IMG/VR virus record: IMGVR_UViG_3300036985_005205 | Coordinates: 1 to 36,841 of that record | Length of the DNA stretch: 36,841 bases | Reading direction: 5' to 3' (one strand) | Origin: a virus | Position numbers and translations under genes: made by a program | Part shown: positions 24,101 through 33,300 of the stretch, piece by piece | Position numbering within the stretch: the stretch's first letter is position 1 | How the letters are laid out: the number at the start of each line of letters is the position of its first letter | The notes under the pieces: model-generated | Seen by the model: only the letters and a program-made list of their open reading frames with translations | What the model was told of the DNA's origin: nothing | Database searches by the model: none

Positions 24101-26541
24101 AATTTTTCAATTGCTATGCTTTTGGAAACGGAGTAGAAAGTTATAAGATACGGGATTCAATTATTGGAAGGTCTTTTAGTTTTGGAGAAAGAGTAACCTC
24201 AGTAGCTGCTCAAGATTATATGGCTGCAGATAGATTCTCTGATATTATCTATAGTGGAATTTATAATGGAGAATCAAATATAAATAAATTAAATGAGTTT
24301 AACTCAGGATTATCAAACTTCAAACATTGCGAAGCATCATTTGGAGAAATCCAATTATTAGATGGTAGAAATACAGATATTCTTACTTTACAGGAAGATA
24401 AAATATCTTACGTTTTAGGCGATAAAAATTTATTATCCGATGCAAGTGCCGGTGGTATAATAACCGCCTCTCCTGCGGTCTTAGGAACTCAAATGGCTCG
24501 TACTGAAAAGTATGGTATTAGTTTTAATCCTGAGAGTTATGTTCAATGGGGATTTGATAGATTCTTTACAGACGCAAAACGTGGAGCTGTTATTCAATTA
24601 AAAGGAGGAGATAGCCAAAACGAACAATTGGTAGCTATATCTGAACAGAATATGAGAACTTGGTTTAGAGATAAATTCAATGATTCTTTTAATTATCAGA
24701 AATTAGGAGGGTTTGACCCTTATATGAATGAATATGTATTGGTTATGAACGACCAATCATTACCTATTAATCCTCAATGTTTAGCTTGTGGTACAACTCA
24801 AACATTTACATTATCAGTAGCGCCTCCTCAAACTTTTAAATCACAATCATATTGTGTAGATTTAGGACCCACTGTAGGAGAGACAGAAGTAAGTTGGTTG
24901 TTTTCAAGTATAGAAGCAGGGAAAACACTTACGGTAAGTGTAAATTACAATGGAGATTTTTATACATCAGGTCCTGTAAGTGCTAATGGAACTTTATCTT
25001 TTAATAAAAATAATATATCTGTAGAAACCGCTGAAATTATTTTAGAATACACAGGGGATATGGTGGTATCAGTACTTGGAGATTGTTGTAATGCAGAGCC
25101 AATGACTATAGTTGAAGTTGTATTAACTAATAATTCAGAAGTAGGAAAAACTATTCACACTCAGTATAGATATACGAATGATGTATTTGTAGGTCCATTG
25201 TTATCTAATTTAGTTTTATTTGGTAGCGGTACATCAAGTCCATTAGTATCAAGATATAATATAACTACAGGATTTGTAGGGTCAGGAGGCTTTCCTCCTG
25301 AACTTAGTAATATGAGATTATCAACAAATGCTATAGTACCTGATAACTATGTATTCGATGTAGCTCAAGATAAATTCAAATATTTAAGAACATCTACACT
25401 ATACAATAATAATGATGTTGATATGAATGCTATGTTAGCAGCTTCTACAACAGCAACTCCTAATGCAGGAGCTGCTCCATTATATTATGCTGATTTTACG
25501 GTTCCTTTAAGTTCTCTTGGAGAATATCTTTATTTAATTTGGGATTTAAGAGATGCTGTACCTGCTACTCTATGTTATGGAAATTCTAAAGTTGATTCTT
25601 GCTGTGATTGTATTGAAGGAAATTATTATCTAAATGCAGATTTTACAATTGCTACTTGTATTTTTGATGATGCTGATTTAACTATTATTTCAGCCAATGG
25701 ATTTTATTCTACAGGAGGCATAGTAAGAGAATTAGTAGATGGTATATTATTACCTCAACAACCTTGTAATGCTTGTACAACTCCTTGTCCCGCGTATGTA
25801 CACGCTGTTCAAGACCCGGCTGTTTTCGCTACAAATTTAGATGTAGGAAGTACAGAAACAGGAGCTATATTAATTGGTTTTAATATTCTAAATGTACCTG
25901 ATGGTATTAGAGTTACTTACGATGGAGTAGTTTATAATAAAATATCTTCTGAATTTTTAGGAGTTAGACAAAGTGCTAATTACGGTCATTATACAATTAT
26001 AGGAACATCAGGCTATACGGGAGTTTGTAGTACTTTTTACCCATCAGGAGGAACATTAACCCAACCTTATCTTTTATATAATTCTTCAACATCATCTTTT
26101 GAAGATACGGGAACAACTCAAACAAATACTATATTGACAGACGATTTCTTTATTGGACCACAGTCGGGTGGTTGCCTAATAGTAATACCAAAACCAAATG
26201 TTACGCCAAGCGATTTGCTTATTGAATTTATTAGTCCTTGTTTTTATACTACACATTGGAGTTTTATAGCAAGTTGTCCTGCTAAATTACCAACTTTTGT
26301 TTGTTCTAATATGTTTGCAACTGCATCAATTCCTTGCGCTACACCTATATCAAATACATATTATTTTGCAAGAGTACATCCATTAGACAGTTATGTTGGG
26401 CTTTATGATTATATATTTTTAGATGAAAATGGACAATTTCCTGTAAGTGATGGGTATTATTTAACACCTAATGCAGACGTTACAAATAAAGTAATACACG
26501 TAGTAAATGGAGTAATAACAGCGATAACAAATTGTATTTAA
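21157..26541 (+). CDS. Giant tail hub/nozzle protein (1794 aa)
   Basis: The largest tail component, expected to form the tube end (nozzle or muzzle) that opens on infection. The N-terminus MANFTRNFLSGRMNKVVDQR followed by EGEYVDAMNIRMGSTENSEVG is the start I associate with the hub proteins of Bacteroidota podoviruses, which are propeller-like as in T7 gp12. Repeated beta segments follow (KAQTIMGNRLMYGNYVEGYD near residue 345; EKYGISFNPESYVQWGF near 1120). The C-terminal third, from about residue 1200, is rich in cysteine, with CLAC (about 1206), SCCDC (about 1481) and PCNACTTPCP (about 1538), and seems to carry added beta domains. No signal or membrane segment. Function is inferred from position, size and N-terminal pattern. 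Confidence 0.65.
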   Translation: MANFTRNFLSGRMNKVVDQRVLPEGEYVDAMNIRMGSTENSEVGVITNTKGNLPLTSLAYLDGTPLSTSARCIGAIEDSANETIYWFVHDPEFTVGATGKLDLVVSYNVLTNILTYHVISIDNGGGVDTTLNFNPSYLITGVNLINDLLFWTDDYNAPRFINIRPIGNRYPNPIANIDTLNPEAILVIKKPPIEAPTVQPITTSGQENYLETRFICFAYRYKYIDGEYSATSQWSAPAFVPNQFSFSLSSMLNEGMTNYCNTAIINFNSGGPLVVGIDLLFKQSENNIIKIIQQLNKAEDLGGVNNQVLQYSFNNSKIFTILNEAEILRLYDNVPRYAKAQTIMGNRLMYGNYVEGYDLIDKNGHPTKIEYITDFITEVIGSTDVEDSLGAGVYNIDPASEGLSVGDSIIYFDLAGQNLVEGSAISVDVKIAHSLFTGYTPFPDQETQNVDLSFGYLLTDSYTSVYELASSPEFQAAVGTTLNILPVSTTIVGQETSCSGITFTDSFNCALPNNLGTAPDDFTKYGSGINAILQPIKIITTPASTSIGFQFPAMEYVDDITIPTKRVYEYYQVTYANVAFQEIASPQSLHSNRGYEVGIVYMDEFNRSTTALVSTNNAQHIPCGYSANKNSIQVTIPVAQRAPEWATRYKFVIKPDAERYETIFSNLYFINPETNEVWLLLEGENMRKVENGDKLIVKADTIGPTPNCVYTTVLEKTSQVEGFIKIPSTIDPTVDINIPAGLYIKLNPNNFNLVTDENAIIAPGKKEASGSDGAHAFLSYPMNIEDPANPGMYVDYDIPAGSRIEWYVDWNRPGVKGKCEPRGYRLDKVYTSSSDYDNMYDWFVGDNIALTINSGTQKQDNEVNEFIPGTSVYLVDSATEINYWQFYRNPTTNQLIIRWSSTNSCTGGRVNYPRSRRIYIEADITVFRAENTIVFETEPADALPDVFFENELSFAIDADGNHSGNIQNQDIAGNVPAIIDTKFFNCYAFGNGVESYKIRDSIIGRSFSFGERVTSVAAQDYMAADRFSDIIYSGIYNGESNINKLNEFNSGLSNFKHCEASFGEIQLLDGRNTDILTLQEDKISYVLGDKNLLSDASAGGIITASPAVLGTQMARTEKYGISFNPESYVQWGFDRFFTDAKRGAVIQLKGGDSQNEQLVAISEQNMRTWFRDKFNDSFNYQKLGGFDPYMNEYVLVMNDQSLPINPQCLACGTTQTFTLSVAPPQTFKSQSYCVDLGPTVGETEVSWLFSSIEAGKTLTVSVNYNGDFYTSGPVSANGTLSFNKNNISVETAEIILEYTGDMVVSVLGDCCNAEPMTIVEVVLTNNSEVGKTIHTQYRYTNDVFVGPLLSNLVLFGSGTSSPLVSRYNITTGFVGSGGFPPELSNMRLSTNAIVPDNYVFDVAQDKFKYLRTSTLYNNNDVDMNAMLAASTTATPNAGAAPLYYADFTVPLSSLGEYLYLIWDLRDAVPATLCYGNSKVDSCCDCIEGNYYLNADFTIATCIFDDADLTIISANGFYSTGGIVRELVDGILLPQQPCNACTTPCPAYVHAVQDPAVFATNLDVGSTETGAILIGFNILNVPDGIRVTYDGVVYNKISSEFLGVRQSANYGHYTIIGTSGYTGVCSTFYPSGGTLTQPYLLYNSSTSSFEDTGTTQTNTILTDDFFIGPQSGGCLIVIPKPNVTPSDLLIEFISPCFYTTHWSFIASCPAKLPTFVCSNMFATASIPCATPISNTYYFARVHPLDSYVGLYDYIFLDENGQFPVSDGYYLTPNADVTNKVIHVVNGVITAITNCI

Positions 26542-26545
26542 AATT

Positions 26546-27358
26546 ATGAATTACACATTATCATATAGTGAAGGAGTTGCCGGTTGGGTATCTTTTTATT
26601 CTTATCAACCTGATTGGATGATTGGAATGAATAATTATTTTTATACCTTTAAAGGAGGAGATATTTATAAGCACAACGTAAATGCTTCACGTAATACTTT
26701 TTATCAACCTTGGTGGACTAAATTAGGCCAACCATTAAATGCTTTTACACCTTCTTCTATTCAGAGCGTATTTAACAACTCTGCTCTTGAGAATAAATTA
26801 TTTAAGACCCTTAATTTAGAAGGAGATACTCCTTGGAGTGCTAATTTAGTAACTGATTTGCAAGTTTCAGGATATATTGAGCAGTCTTGGTTTGAGAAAA
26901 AAGAAGCCTCTTATTATGCTTTTGTAAGAAATAACTCAATAGGAGAATTAGCCCTTAGAAGTATGAATGGTATTGGAAGAAGCTTCCAAGTTACAGGAGG
27001 TACTACAATTAAGTTCTCAATTAGTCCATTAATTGCTTTAGGAAATATAATTAGTATTGGAGATTTATTGTACTTTTTTGTACCACCGGCAAGTACTCCG
27101 CTACTCGCAGGTAAGGTAACAGCAATAAATGTTGACTATCCAAGTGGTTTAAATCAACTAACAATTACCACTACAGTACCGGGCGCAACAACGGTTCCGA
27201 TAACAACTCAGAACCCTTATTTCTTATATATTAAAAATTCTGTTGCAGAATCGCACGGAGTTCTAGGACATTATTGTACCTTTACGCTTCAAAACGATTC
27301 TTCTGACAAAATTGAATTATTTGCAGTTGAAGCTAATGTAATGAAAAGTTTCCCTTAA
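26546..27358 (+). CDS. Tail-associated structural protein (270 aa)
   Basis: An all-beta protein five bases after the hub gene. Residues 11-43 (GWVSFYSYQPDWMIGMNNYF, then FKGGDIYKHN) resemble a segment that in other phages, as I remember, lies within the hub polypeptide itself, so this may be a separate chain completing the hub. Residues about 155-232 look like a small beta-barrel (IISIGDLLYFF, LAGKVTAINV, LNQLTITT) similar in pattern to segments of the capsid and adaptor proteins here. The end, NDSSDKIELFAVEANVMKSFP, is a beta-strand pair. A role at the tail tip is likely but not proved. Confidence 0.5.
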   Translation: MNYTLSYSEGVAGWVSFYSYQPDWMIGMNNYFYTFKGGDIYKHNVNASRNTFYQPWWTKLGQPLNAFTPSSIQSVFNNSALENKLFKTLNLEGDTPWSANLVTDLQVSGYIEQSWFEKKEASYYAFVRNNSIGELALRSMNGIGRSFQVTGGTTIKFSISPLIALGNIISIGDLLYFFVPPASTPLLAGKVTAINVDYPSGLNQLTITTTVPGATTVPITTQNPYFLYIKNSVAESHGVLGHYCTFTLQNDSSDKIELFAVEANVMKSFP

Positions 27359-27364
27359 TTTTAA

Positions 27365-27372
27365 TATCTTTG
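27365..27372 (+). promoter_or_regulatory. Putative Bacteroidota promoter -7 element before GNAT-like gene
   Basis: TATCTTTG fits TAnnTTTG in the 15-base gap after the 270-residue gene. The first ATG (27374) comes one base later and the second (27380) seven bases later. If it is used, transcription would begin almost at the second ATG and yield a leaderless or near-leaderless mRNA. No -33 TTG was found. Confidence 0.4.
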
Positions 27373-27373
27373 T

Positions 27374-27790
27374 ATGCGTATGGAATTAGTTATTAGACCT
27401 CTTAATGAAAATGATTACCAAGAAACACTCGTAAATTGGTGGAAACAATGGGATTGGGAAGCGCCTCAAAAAGATTTTTTACCCGATGACGCAAAAGGAG
27501 GAATGATAGTTTACGATGGAGATACACCAATTTGTGCAGGTTTTGTGTATATTACAAACTCAAAAGTAGCTTGGGTAGATTGGATTATATCTAACAAAGA
27601 ATACAGAGAAAAAGACAAAAGAAAAGAAGCAATACAATTATTAATAGCATCACTTACTAATATTAGTAAAAATACAGGCAGTAAATATGCTTATGCTTTA
27701 ATTAAAAACAAAAGTTTAATTCAAACGTACATAGACCTCGGATATACAGAAGGGGATTCGTACACAAGTGAAATGATAAAATTATTATAA
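27374..27790 (+). CDS. GNAT-like acetyltransferase domain protein (138 aa)
   Basis: A compact alpha/beta protein with the GNAT opening (LVIRPLNENDYQETLVNWW), then strands GGMIVYDGDTPICAGFVYI and VAWVDWIISNKEYR, a helix KRKEAIQLLIASLTNI, and a C-terminal pair (KYAYALIKN, YIDLGYTEGD) as in the GCN5-related N-acetyltransferase fold. The acetyl-CoA loop (R/Q-x-x-G-x-G/A) is not clear: YREKDKRKEA stands in its place, so catalysis is uncertain. It could acetylate a virion or host protein, or be a structural relic. ATG 27380 (MELVIRPL) is an alternative start two codons in. It ends one base before the next gene. Small GNAT-like proteins occur among structural genes of aquatic phages. Confidence 0.55.
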   Translation: MRMELVIRPLNENDYQETLVNWWKQWDWEAPQKDFLPDDAKGGMIVYDGDTPICAGFVYITNSKVAWVDWIISNKEYREKDKRKEAIQLLIASLTNISKNTGSKYAYALIKNKSLIQTYIDLGYTEGDSYTSEMIKLL

Positions 27791-27791
27791 A

Positions 27792-28763
27792 ATGGGAGTA
27801 GCAACAGCAATAGCAATTGGAGGATTGGCCATAACGGCCGCCACAACAGCAAATTCATTCGTTCAAGCAGGGAAAGCAAAATCAAAACAAAGACAAGCAG
27901 AAGCAGATGCTGCTGCCGCAATGGCTGAGGCCAAGAAGAAACTTGAGATAAACTTTACTGATGAACTAGCCGTTCAAAAAGAACCTTATGAACTTCAAAG
28001 AGAAGCAATGCTTTCTCAGGGGGCTCAGGCTATTCAAGCAGGAGTGGAATCAGAAAGAGGCGCGGCTACTACGGCAGGTAAAGTTATGATGGCTCAAAAC
28101 GAAGCTCAAGCCGGTATTCGTACTGATATGACTCAAGAAATGACTGACATCCAAAACAAGAAAGTTGCTGAAGCAAGTCGTCTTAGAGATTTAGGTGCTC
28201 AATTAGATTTAGGAGAAGCTGAAGGTCAGCAAATGATAGCGAGAAACGCTGAAGCAGAATCTAAAGCAGCTACTCAAGCAGGAATACAAGGTATCGGAAG
28301 TATGGCACAACAAGGATTGGGTATGATGCCTTTATATTTTAAAGACGGAGGTACACCGGCAGCACCGGCAGTAGGTGCAGCTCCTACAAATCCACAACCG
28401 GGTAATGCTCAATCTTATGGACCTATGGGGCAAAATTGGGCTCCTATGCAAGCAGCAAAACCTTCTCCTCCAATATTTGGACCACAAACTCCTGCAGCAG
28501 GTTCACAGTATGGTCCTATGGGGATAAATTGGAGTGGTGTAGGTTCTGATAGAAAATTAAAGAAAAACATAACTAAGATTGGAGAGTCTCCAAGTGGATT
28601 AAACATATATTCTTTTGAATATATAGATGAGGAGAAATTTGGAAAAGGTGTTTTTCAAGGGGTAATGTCTGATGAAGTACCACAATACGCAGTAATAAAA
28701 GGAAACGATGGATTCGACAGAGTTAACTATTCTTTATTAGATATAGAATTTAAAACAATATAA
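27792..28763 (+). CDS. Internal-virion-like protein with C-terminal S74 auto-processing chaperone domain (323 aa)
   Basis: Residues 1-25 form a hydrophobic Ala/Gly helix, residues about 28-185 are an Ala/Gln/Glu-rich helical rod, and residues about 195-245 form a Pro/Gly/Gln linker with PMGQNWAPMQ and PMGINWSG, a duplicated motif. This part resembles small internal virion proteins such as T7 gp14. From Ser252 to the end is a short S74 intramolecular-chaperone domain: SDRKLKKNI with the Ser252/Lys257 dyad (Ser-x4-Lys, as in endosialidase Ser911/Lys916), then LNIYSFEYI, GVFQGVMSDEVPQYAV and DRVNYSLLD. In the family, the domain helps a trimer fold and cuts itself off just before the Ser. Here it would release residues 1-251. 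Placing such a domain on an internal-type protein is unusual. Confidence 0.7.
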   Translation: MGVATAIAIGGLAITAATTANSFVQAGKAKSKQRQAEADAAAAMAEAKKKLEINFTDELAVQKEPYELQREAMLSQGAQAIQAGVESERGAATTAGKVMMAQNEAQAGIRTDMTQEMTDIQNKKVAEASRLRDLGAQLDLGEAEGQQMIARNAEAESKAATQAGIQGIGSMAQQGLGMMPLYFKDGGTPAAPAVGAAPTNPQPGNAQSYGPMGQNWAPMQAAKPSPPIFGPQTPAAGSQYGPMGINWSGVGSDRKLKKNITKIGESPSGLNIYSFEYIDEEKFGKGVFQGVMSDEVPQYAVIKGNDGFDRVNYSLLDIEFKTI

Positions 28764-28765
28764 TT

Positions 28766-30370
28766 ATGCCTTTAGGATATAAGTATGTAGAAAGAGATGC
28801 AGATTCTCAAATGAATTGGTTTGAGGTTGGTAAAGGAATTACCGATATGCTTACTGAAGTAAATCGCGTACGTGAAGAAAAGAAAGCTGCATACGAACAA
28901 GCTACTCGTGACGATATGAACAACTTGATGGACGCTCCTCAGGGGCAAAATCAAGATGCTAATACTTTTATAAATAATTATGCTCACGATATGATTAATC
29001 AAAAAAAAATTGATTATGATTTATTCAAAAGAGGGCAAATGAGTGAAAGAGATTATACTCTAAGGATGCAAAACGGTATGGATGGAACAAAACAATTGTT
29101 TCAAATCCAAAAATTATATCAAGATAATTACCAAAAGAAAATGGAAGGAATTACTTCAGGAAAACTACAATCTATGAATATATTTAATATGAGTATGGTT
29201 GAAGGTTATGGAGATTTCAATAATTCAAAAGCCACTATAAACCCTGCTGACGGTACTGTTGGAATTGGTTTAATGGAGAATAAAATTATTGATGGTAAGG
29301 TGGTTCGTGTTCTTTCTAAAAATATAGCTAATGTAAATGTAATTAAAGGTAAGGTTTTACAAGACATACCAACATTTGATGTTGATGCAGCTACTACAAA
29401 AACAGTAGCTAATTTTGGTACACGTAAAGATATATGGTATGAAGCAGCTACAGTTTCCGGAGCAGGAAGTATAACTGAGTATATGGGTGTTGATTTTTTA
29501 TCTACATTAACAGACCCTGTAGATAAAAAAATAGTAAAAGGAATGCACGATGCTATTGAACAACAAATTGGTTATTACTTTTCAAATCCATATAATTTAT
29601 CTTCAGTATTAACTGAAAATACAGGAAAATATAATGATAAATCTTATACATTTGATAGAGAAGAAGCAGATAAAGACCCTAAGAAAATACTTGTAAAAGT
29701 TGACCCTAATACTCAACTTACTGCTCTTGATGAAACAGGTAAAAATTATAAGTCACAATATAAAGAAGCTGCTGATTGGGTTCGAACTGATATGTTAAGT
29801 AAAATGGACCAAGAGAGAAGTATTAAAACAACAGCTCAAAATCAATTACAAGAATCGGCAGAAACAAAAGAAAGAGCAAATGCTAAATATAGAGCCGTTG
29901 AGCCTTCTGAACCTATAAAAGTCGGAGAGATTCTTAATTTAACAACTACTGATAAGAAAGGTAATAAAAATGTTGTTGGTTCAACACAAAGAATTGAAAA
30001 CTTAGTTTTTAATGAAGGTAAAGGAATACAAAACGTAGCAACAAATATAACATATAATCATAAAAACGGAACTCTTGAGCTTTCAGGGTATCAAGTAACA
30101 GGAAAAGAATCAGAAGGTAGAAAAGTAGAAGGAGACGGAACAACCGGTTCAGAAAGTTCAACTGTTATTAAACAAACGAAATTTGTGAAGAATGACATTA
30201 CTAGCGCGCCTCTTTTATCAACAATGGTTTTAAAATTACCTAACCCTGAAAATCCGGGATATAATTTTTCTAACATTAAAGAAGCGAAATCTTACTATAA
30301 AAGAATGTACGAAAGTAGAGCAGGTAAAAAAACAATACAATTTGATGCACAAGGAAACATTATAAATTAA
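28766..30370 (+). CDS. Putative structural/internal virion protein (534 aa)
   Basis: A mainly helical protein without signal or membrane segments. The N-terminus (PLGYKYVERDADSQMNWFEV) leads into a charged helix VNRVREEKKAAYEQATRDD, and residues about 60-130 remain helical. The middle (about 150-200) has a beta section, ATINPADGTVGIGLMENKI. Residues about 350-375 are a Gln/Glu coiled coil, and the last 130 residues include a beta region (VGSTQRIENLVF, NGTLELSGYQVTG) and a final SYYKRMYESRAGKKT. It starts two bases after the S74-bearing gene and ends eight bases before the giant gene, in the position of the middle of the three ejected proteins of T7-like phages (gp14-gp15-gp16). That analogy is positional. 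Confidence 0.6.
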   Translation: MPLGYKYVERDADSQMNWFEVGKGITDMLTEVNRVREEKKAAYEQATRDDMNNLMDAPQGQNQDANTFINNYAHDMINQKKIDYDLFKRGQMSERDYTLRMQNGMDGTKQLFQIQKLYQDNYQKKMEGITSGKLQSMNIFNMSMVEGYGDFNNSKATINPADGTVGIGLMENKIIDGKVVRVLSKNIANVNVIKGKVLQDIPTFDVDAATTKTVANFGTRKDIWYEAATVSGAGSITEYMGVDFLSTLTDPVDKKIVKGMHDAIEQQIGYYFSNPYNLSSVLTENTGKYNDKSYTFDREEADKDPKKILVKVDPNTQLTALDETGKNYKSQYKEAADWVRTDMLSKMDQERSIKTTAQNQLQESAETKERANAKYRAVEPSEPIKVGEILNLTTTDKKGNKNVVGSTQRIENLVFNEGKGIQNVATNITYNHKNGTLELSGYQVTGKESEGRKVEGDGTTGSESSTVIKQTKFVKNDITSAPLLSTMVLKLPNPENPGYNFSNIKEAKSYYKRMYESRAGKKTIQFDAQGNIIN

Positions 30371-30378
30371 AAAAAACT

Positions 30379-33300
30379 ATGCTACAACCTGATAAATTAA
30401 AAAAACTTAATGAAAATGCTAGAAAAATGTCTGAGGCAGGAAGGAGCCAAGAAGACATTATGGCTATGAGAGATGCTTTTATAGAGCAGTTCGGAAATGA
30501 AGAACCATTAAAAAAAAAAGATATTGGGGCATCAAACGTTCCAACTCCTCAACCAAGTACTACGGCATTACCTTCGGCAGATGGTTCGTTGGCTACGCAA
30601 CAACCTATTGAGGAAATAACTCCTAAGAAAAAAGAAAAAGAAAGTTATCTAAGTAATTTAGGTACAAGCATTATATCGGGTATAAATGATGTAAATAAAA
30701 TTATTACATCTATACCTGAAACAATATATAATGTTTTTAGTATTCCTCAAAATGCAATAGCTTATGCTACAGGCTTAGATATTTCTACAAACTCAGATAA
30801 ATTTAAAAATAAAGTAGGTATTAAAAACCCTGTTTTAGATTATTATAAGGAAGAAGGAAAAAAATTAGAGAAAGAAATATCTAGTTTTAATCAAGATAGA
30901 TATAAAACATCTTCTATATATGAAAATGTAAAAGATGGAAATTACCAAGATGCTTTTGAATTATTAGGAAGTGGTATTGCAAGGTCAGCACCAACAAGTA
31001 TAGCTATGATGGCAGGTGGTGCAACTTTAAGTACTGCAGAATTAGCTACTGCATCAACTGCTGCATTTTATGACCAAAATTTAGAGCAAATTCAAGAAGA
31101 AAACCCTGATAATTCAGATATAGAAAATAATATAAAAGCATTAGGAATGGCTGCTGCTGAAAGTGTATTTAGCTCTATAGGAGAAGGTCAAATAGGAGCT
31201 GTATATAGAGATATAATAAGAAAAGAAGGAGCAGAAGTAGGAAAGCAAGTTTTTAAAGATGGTCTTGTACAAATGTATAAAGGAGCACTTGAAAAATATG
31301 GTGTACCTGTAGGTTTATTAGGAGAAGGAATAGAAGAGTCTTCTACTCAAATAACGCAAAATATGATTAGTGGTAAACCTGCTTTTGATGGAGCTGCCGA
31401 TGCTTTTATATTAGGCGGAGGTAGTGGAGTTATGTTTACGGCTCCAATATCTTTAAAAAATGCTAAAGACAGAATAAAAAATAAAATAATTGAAGTTGAT
31501 GATAAGAAAAAAATTAATACAATATTAGAAGATAGCGAAGAAACATTTAGTAAAGTTTTTGATGTATCAAAAGATTCTGAAATAAATCAAAAACAATTAA
31601 GCATAGCTTCTTTAGAAAAATCAAGAGACTTATTGGTTAAAGACTTAGATAGTGATGTTAAAAAAGGAAATATAACTAAGGACCAAGCAAAACAATCTCT
31701 TTATGTTTTTGATAAAACAAAACAAATAACAGGTCAATTAAGAGATGTTGATGTTGACGAAAAGTCAAAGGTAGAGATAGCCAACTTATTAAAAGAAAGA
31801 GAAAGTTTATCTGAAAAAATAAATGGAAAAGATGAAGCTCTGTCTATTTTAGAAAAACAAAGAATATCAGAGATAAATGAAAAAATAAAAGAAACAATTT
31901 TAAAATCAAAGACAGTAGAGGCTATAACAGCTCCTGAAGAAGTAACTGCAATAACAGAAAGAATCACAGAGCTAGAAAATACTTTATCTCCTGAAACTGA
32001 GATACAAGTTCCTGCTTTGGAAAAAGTTGAATTAGAAAAAGAATTAGAAACCCTTAAAAAAGAAGAAGATGCCTTTCAAGAGCAAACAACAGATGAAAGC
32101 GTGTTACGCGCAGAACAACCCGAATTGGGATTGCAAGGAATGGGCGAAGGAAACGCCCAACCTGAAGGAATTGCCCAAGAGGAAACTATCATTACTGAGA
32201 AACCGGAAGAAGTAATTTCTGAAGAGGATTTAAAAGGATATGAAGAGGCTATTAAACAAGGAGATATTGATGAAAGTTTAATATCTGAATTAGATAAAGA
32301 ATCTATAGACCAAGCATACAAACAAAGAGATGCCGAAATAGAACTTACTAAAACAACAACAGAAGGTTTTGGAGATAAAAATATTTTTTTGCACGAAAAT
32401 TTAGGAAGAATTAAACCAAGTGATTTTGACAGTTACGGAGACCGTAATCAAAGAGAAGGAAATAAAGGATTTTCTATAAAATATTTATCAAACAAAGCAA
32501 CGCCATTAGATGTTAAACTTGTTGAGTTGTCAGAATTATTTGGTTCAGAGATAACTCCTAATGATGCAATTGATTATATATTAGATAGAGAATCAAATCC
32601 TGAAAAATACAAAAGGTCAAAATATAAAATAAAAAAATTAAGTACTGCATCTAAAATAATCTTTACTCCTGAGAAAGCTTATGATATATATATGAATCTT
32701 AAAAATGATGCTAAATCTATGAACGCATTAGATGCGTTAGCAGGAGAAGTATTATCTGATGAACAAGTTAAAATAATAAAAAATCATTTAAAACAAAAGT
32801 ATGGAGAAACCAACACCGCAACAAGTAGAAGTTTACAACGAACTAATGAGGCTTCTAAAAGAGTCGAAGTAGATAATGCAATAAAGACTCTTCAAGAATC
32901 AAAAGAATATGCTGAGGCAGATGATATTCAGAAAGAAAAATTAGTTAGAGCTACTCGTAAAGAACTTGGCTTAAAAGAGAAAGCAGCACCATCGGTTAAT
33001 AAATTATTTGGCAAGTTGAAAGACATTGCTAAAGTTACTATGACTGAGAAAGCAGCTCTTATTAAACAAATTAAAGATACTGCTAAAGGAGCAAGAGAAG
33101 CTGTTAAAGCTTTTAAATTAGCAAGTCAGCAATTGACTAAAGACATTAAAGAATTAAAAGAATCAGGCAAAATTACAGCTACTCAATTAACAAGCATCCT
33201 TGTTAAATTTAGTAAAGTAAATGTACTTAACGAAGCGTCTGTGTCTAATTTTGTTGATTATATGACAAAGGTTTTTGCCGATGCCGACTACGCCAATAAA

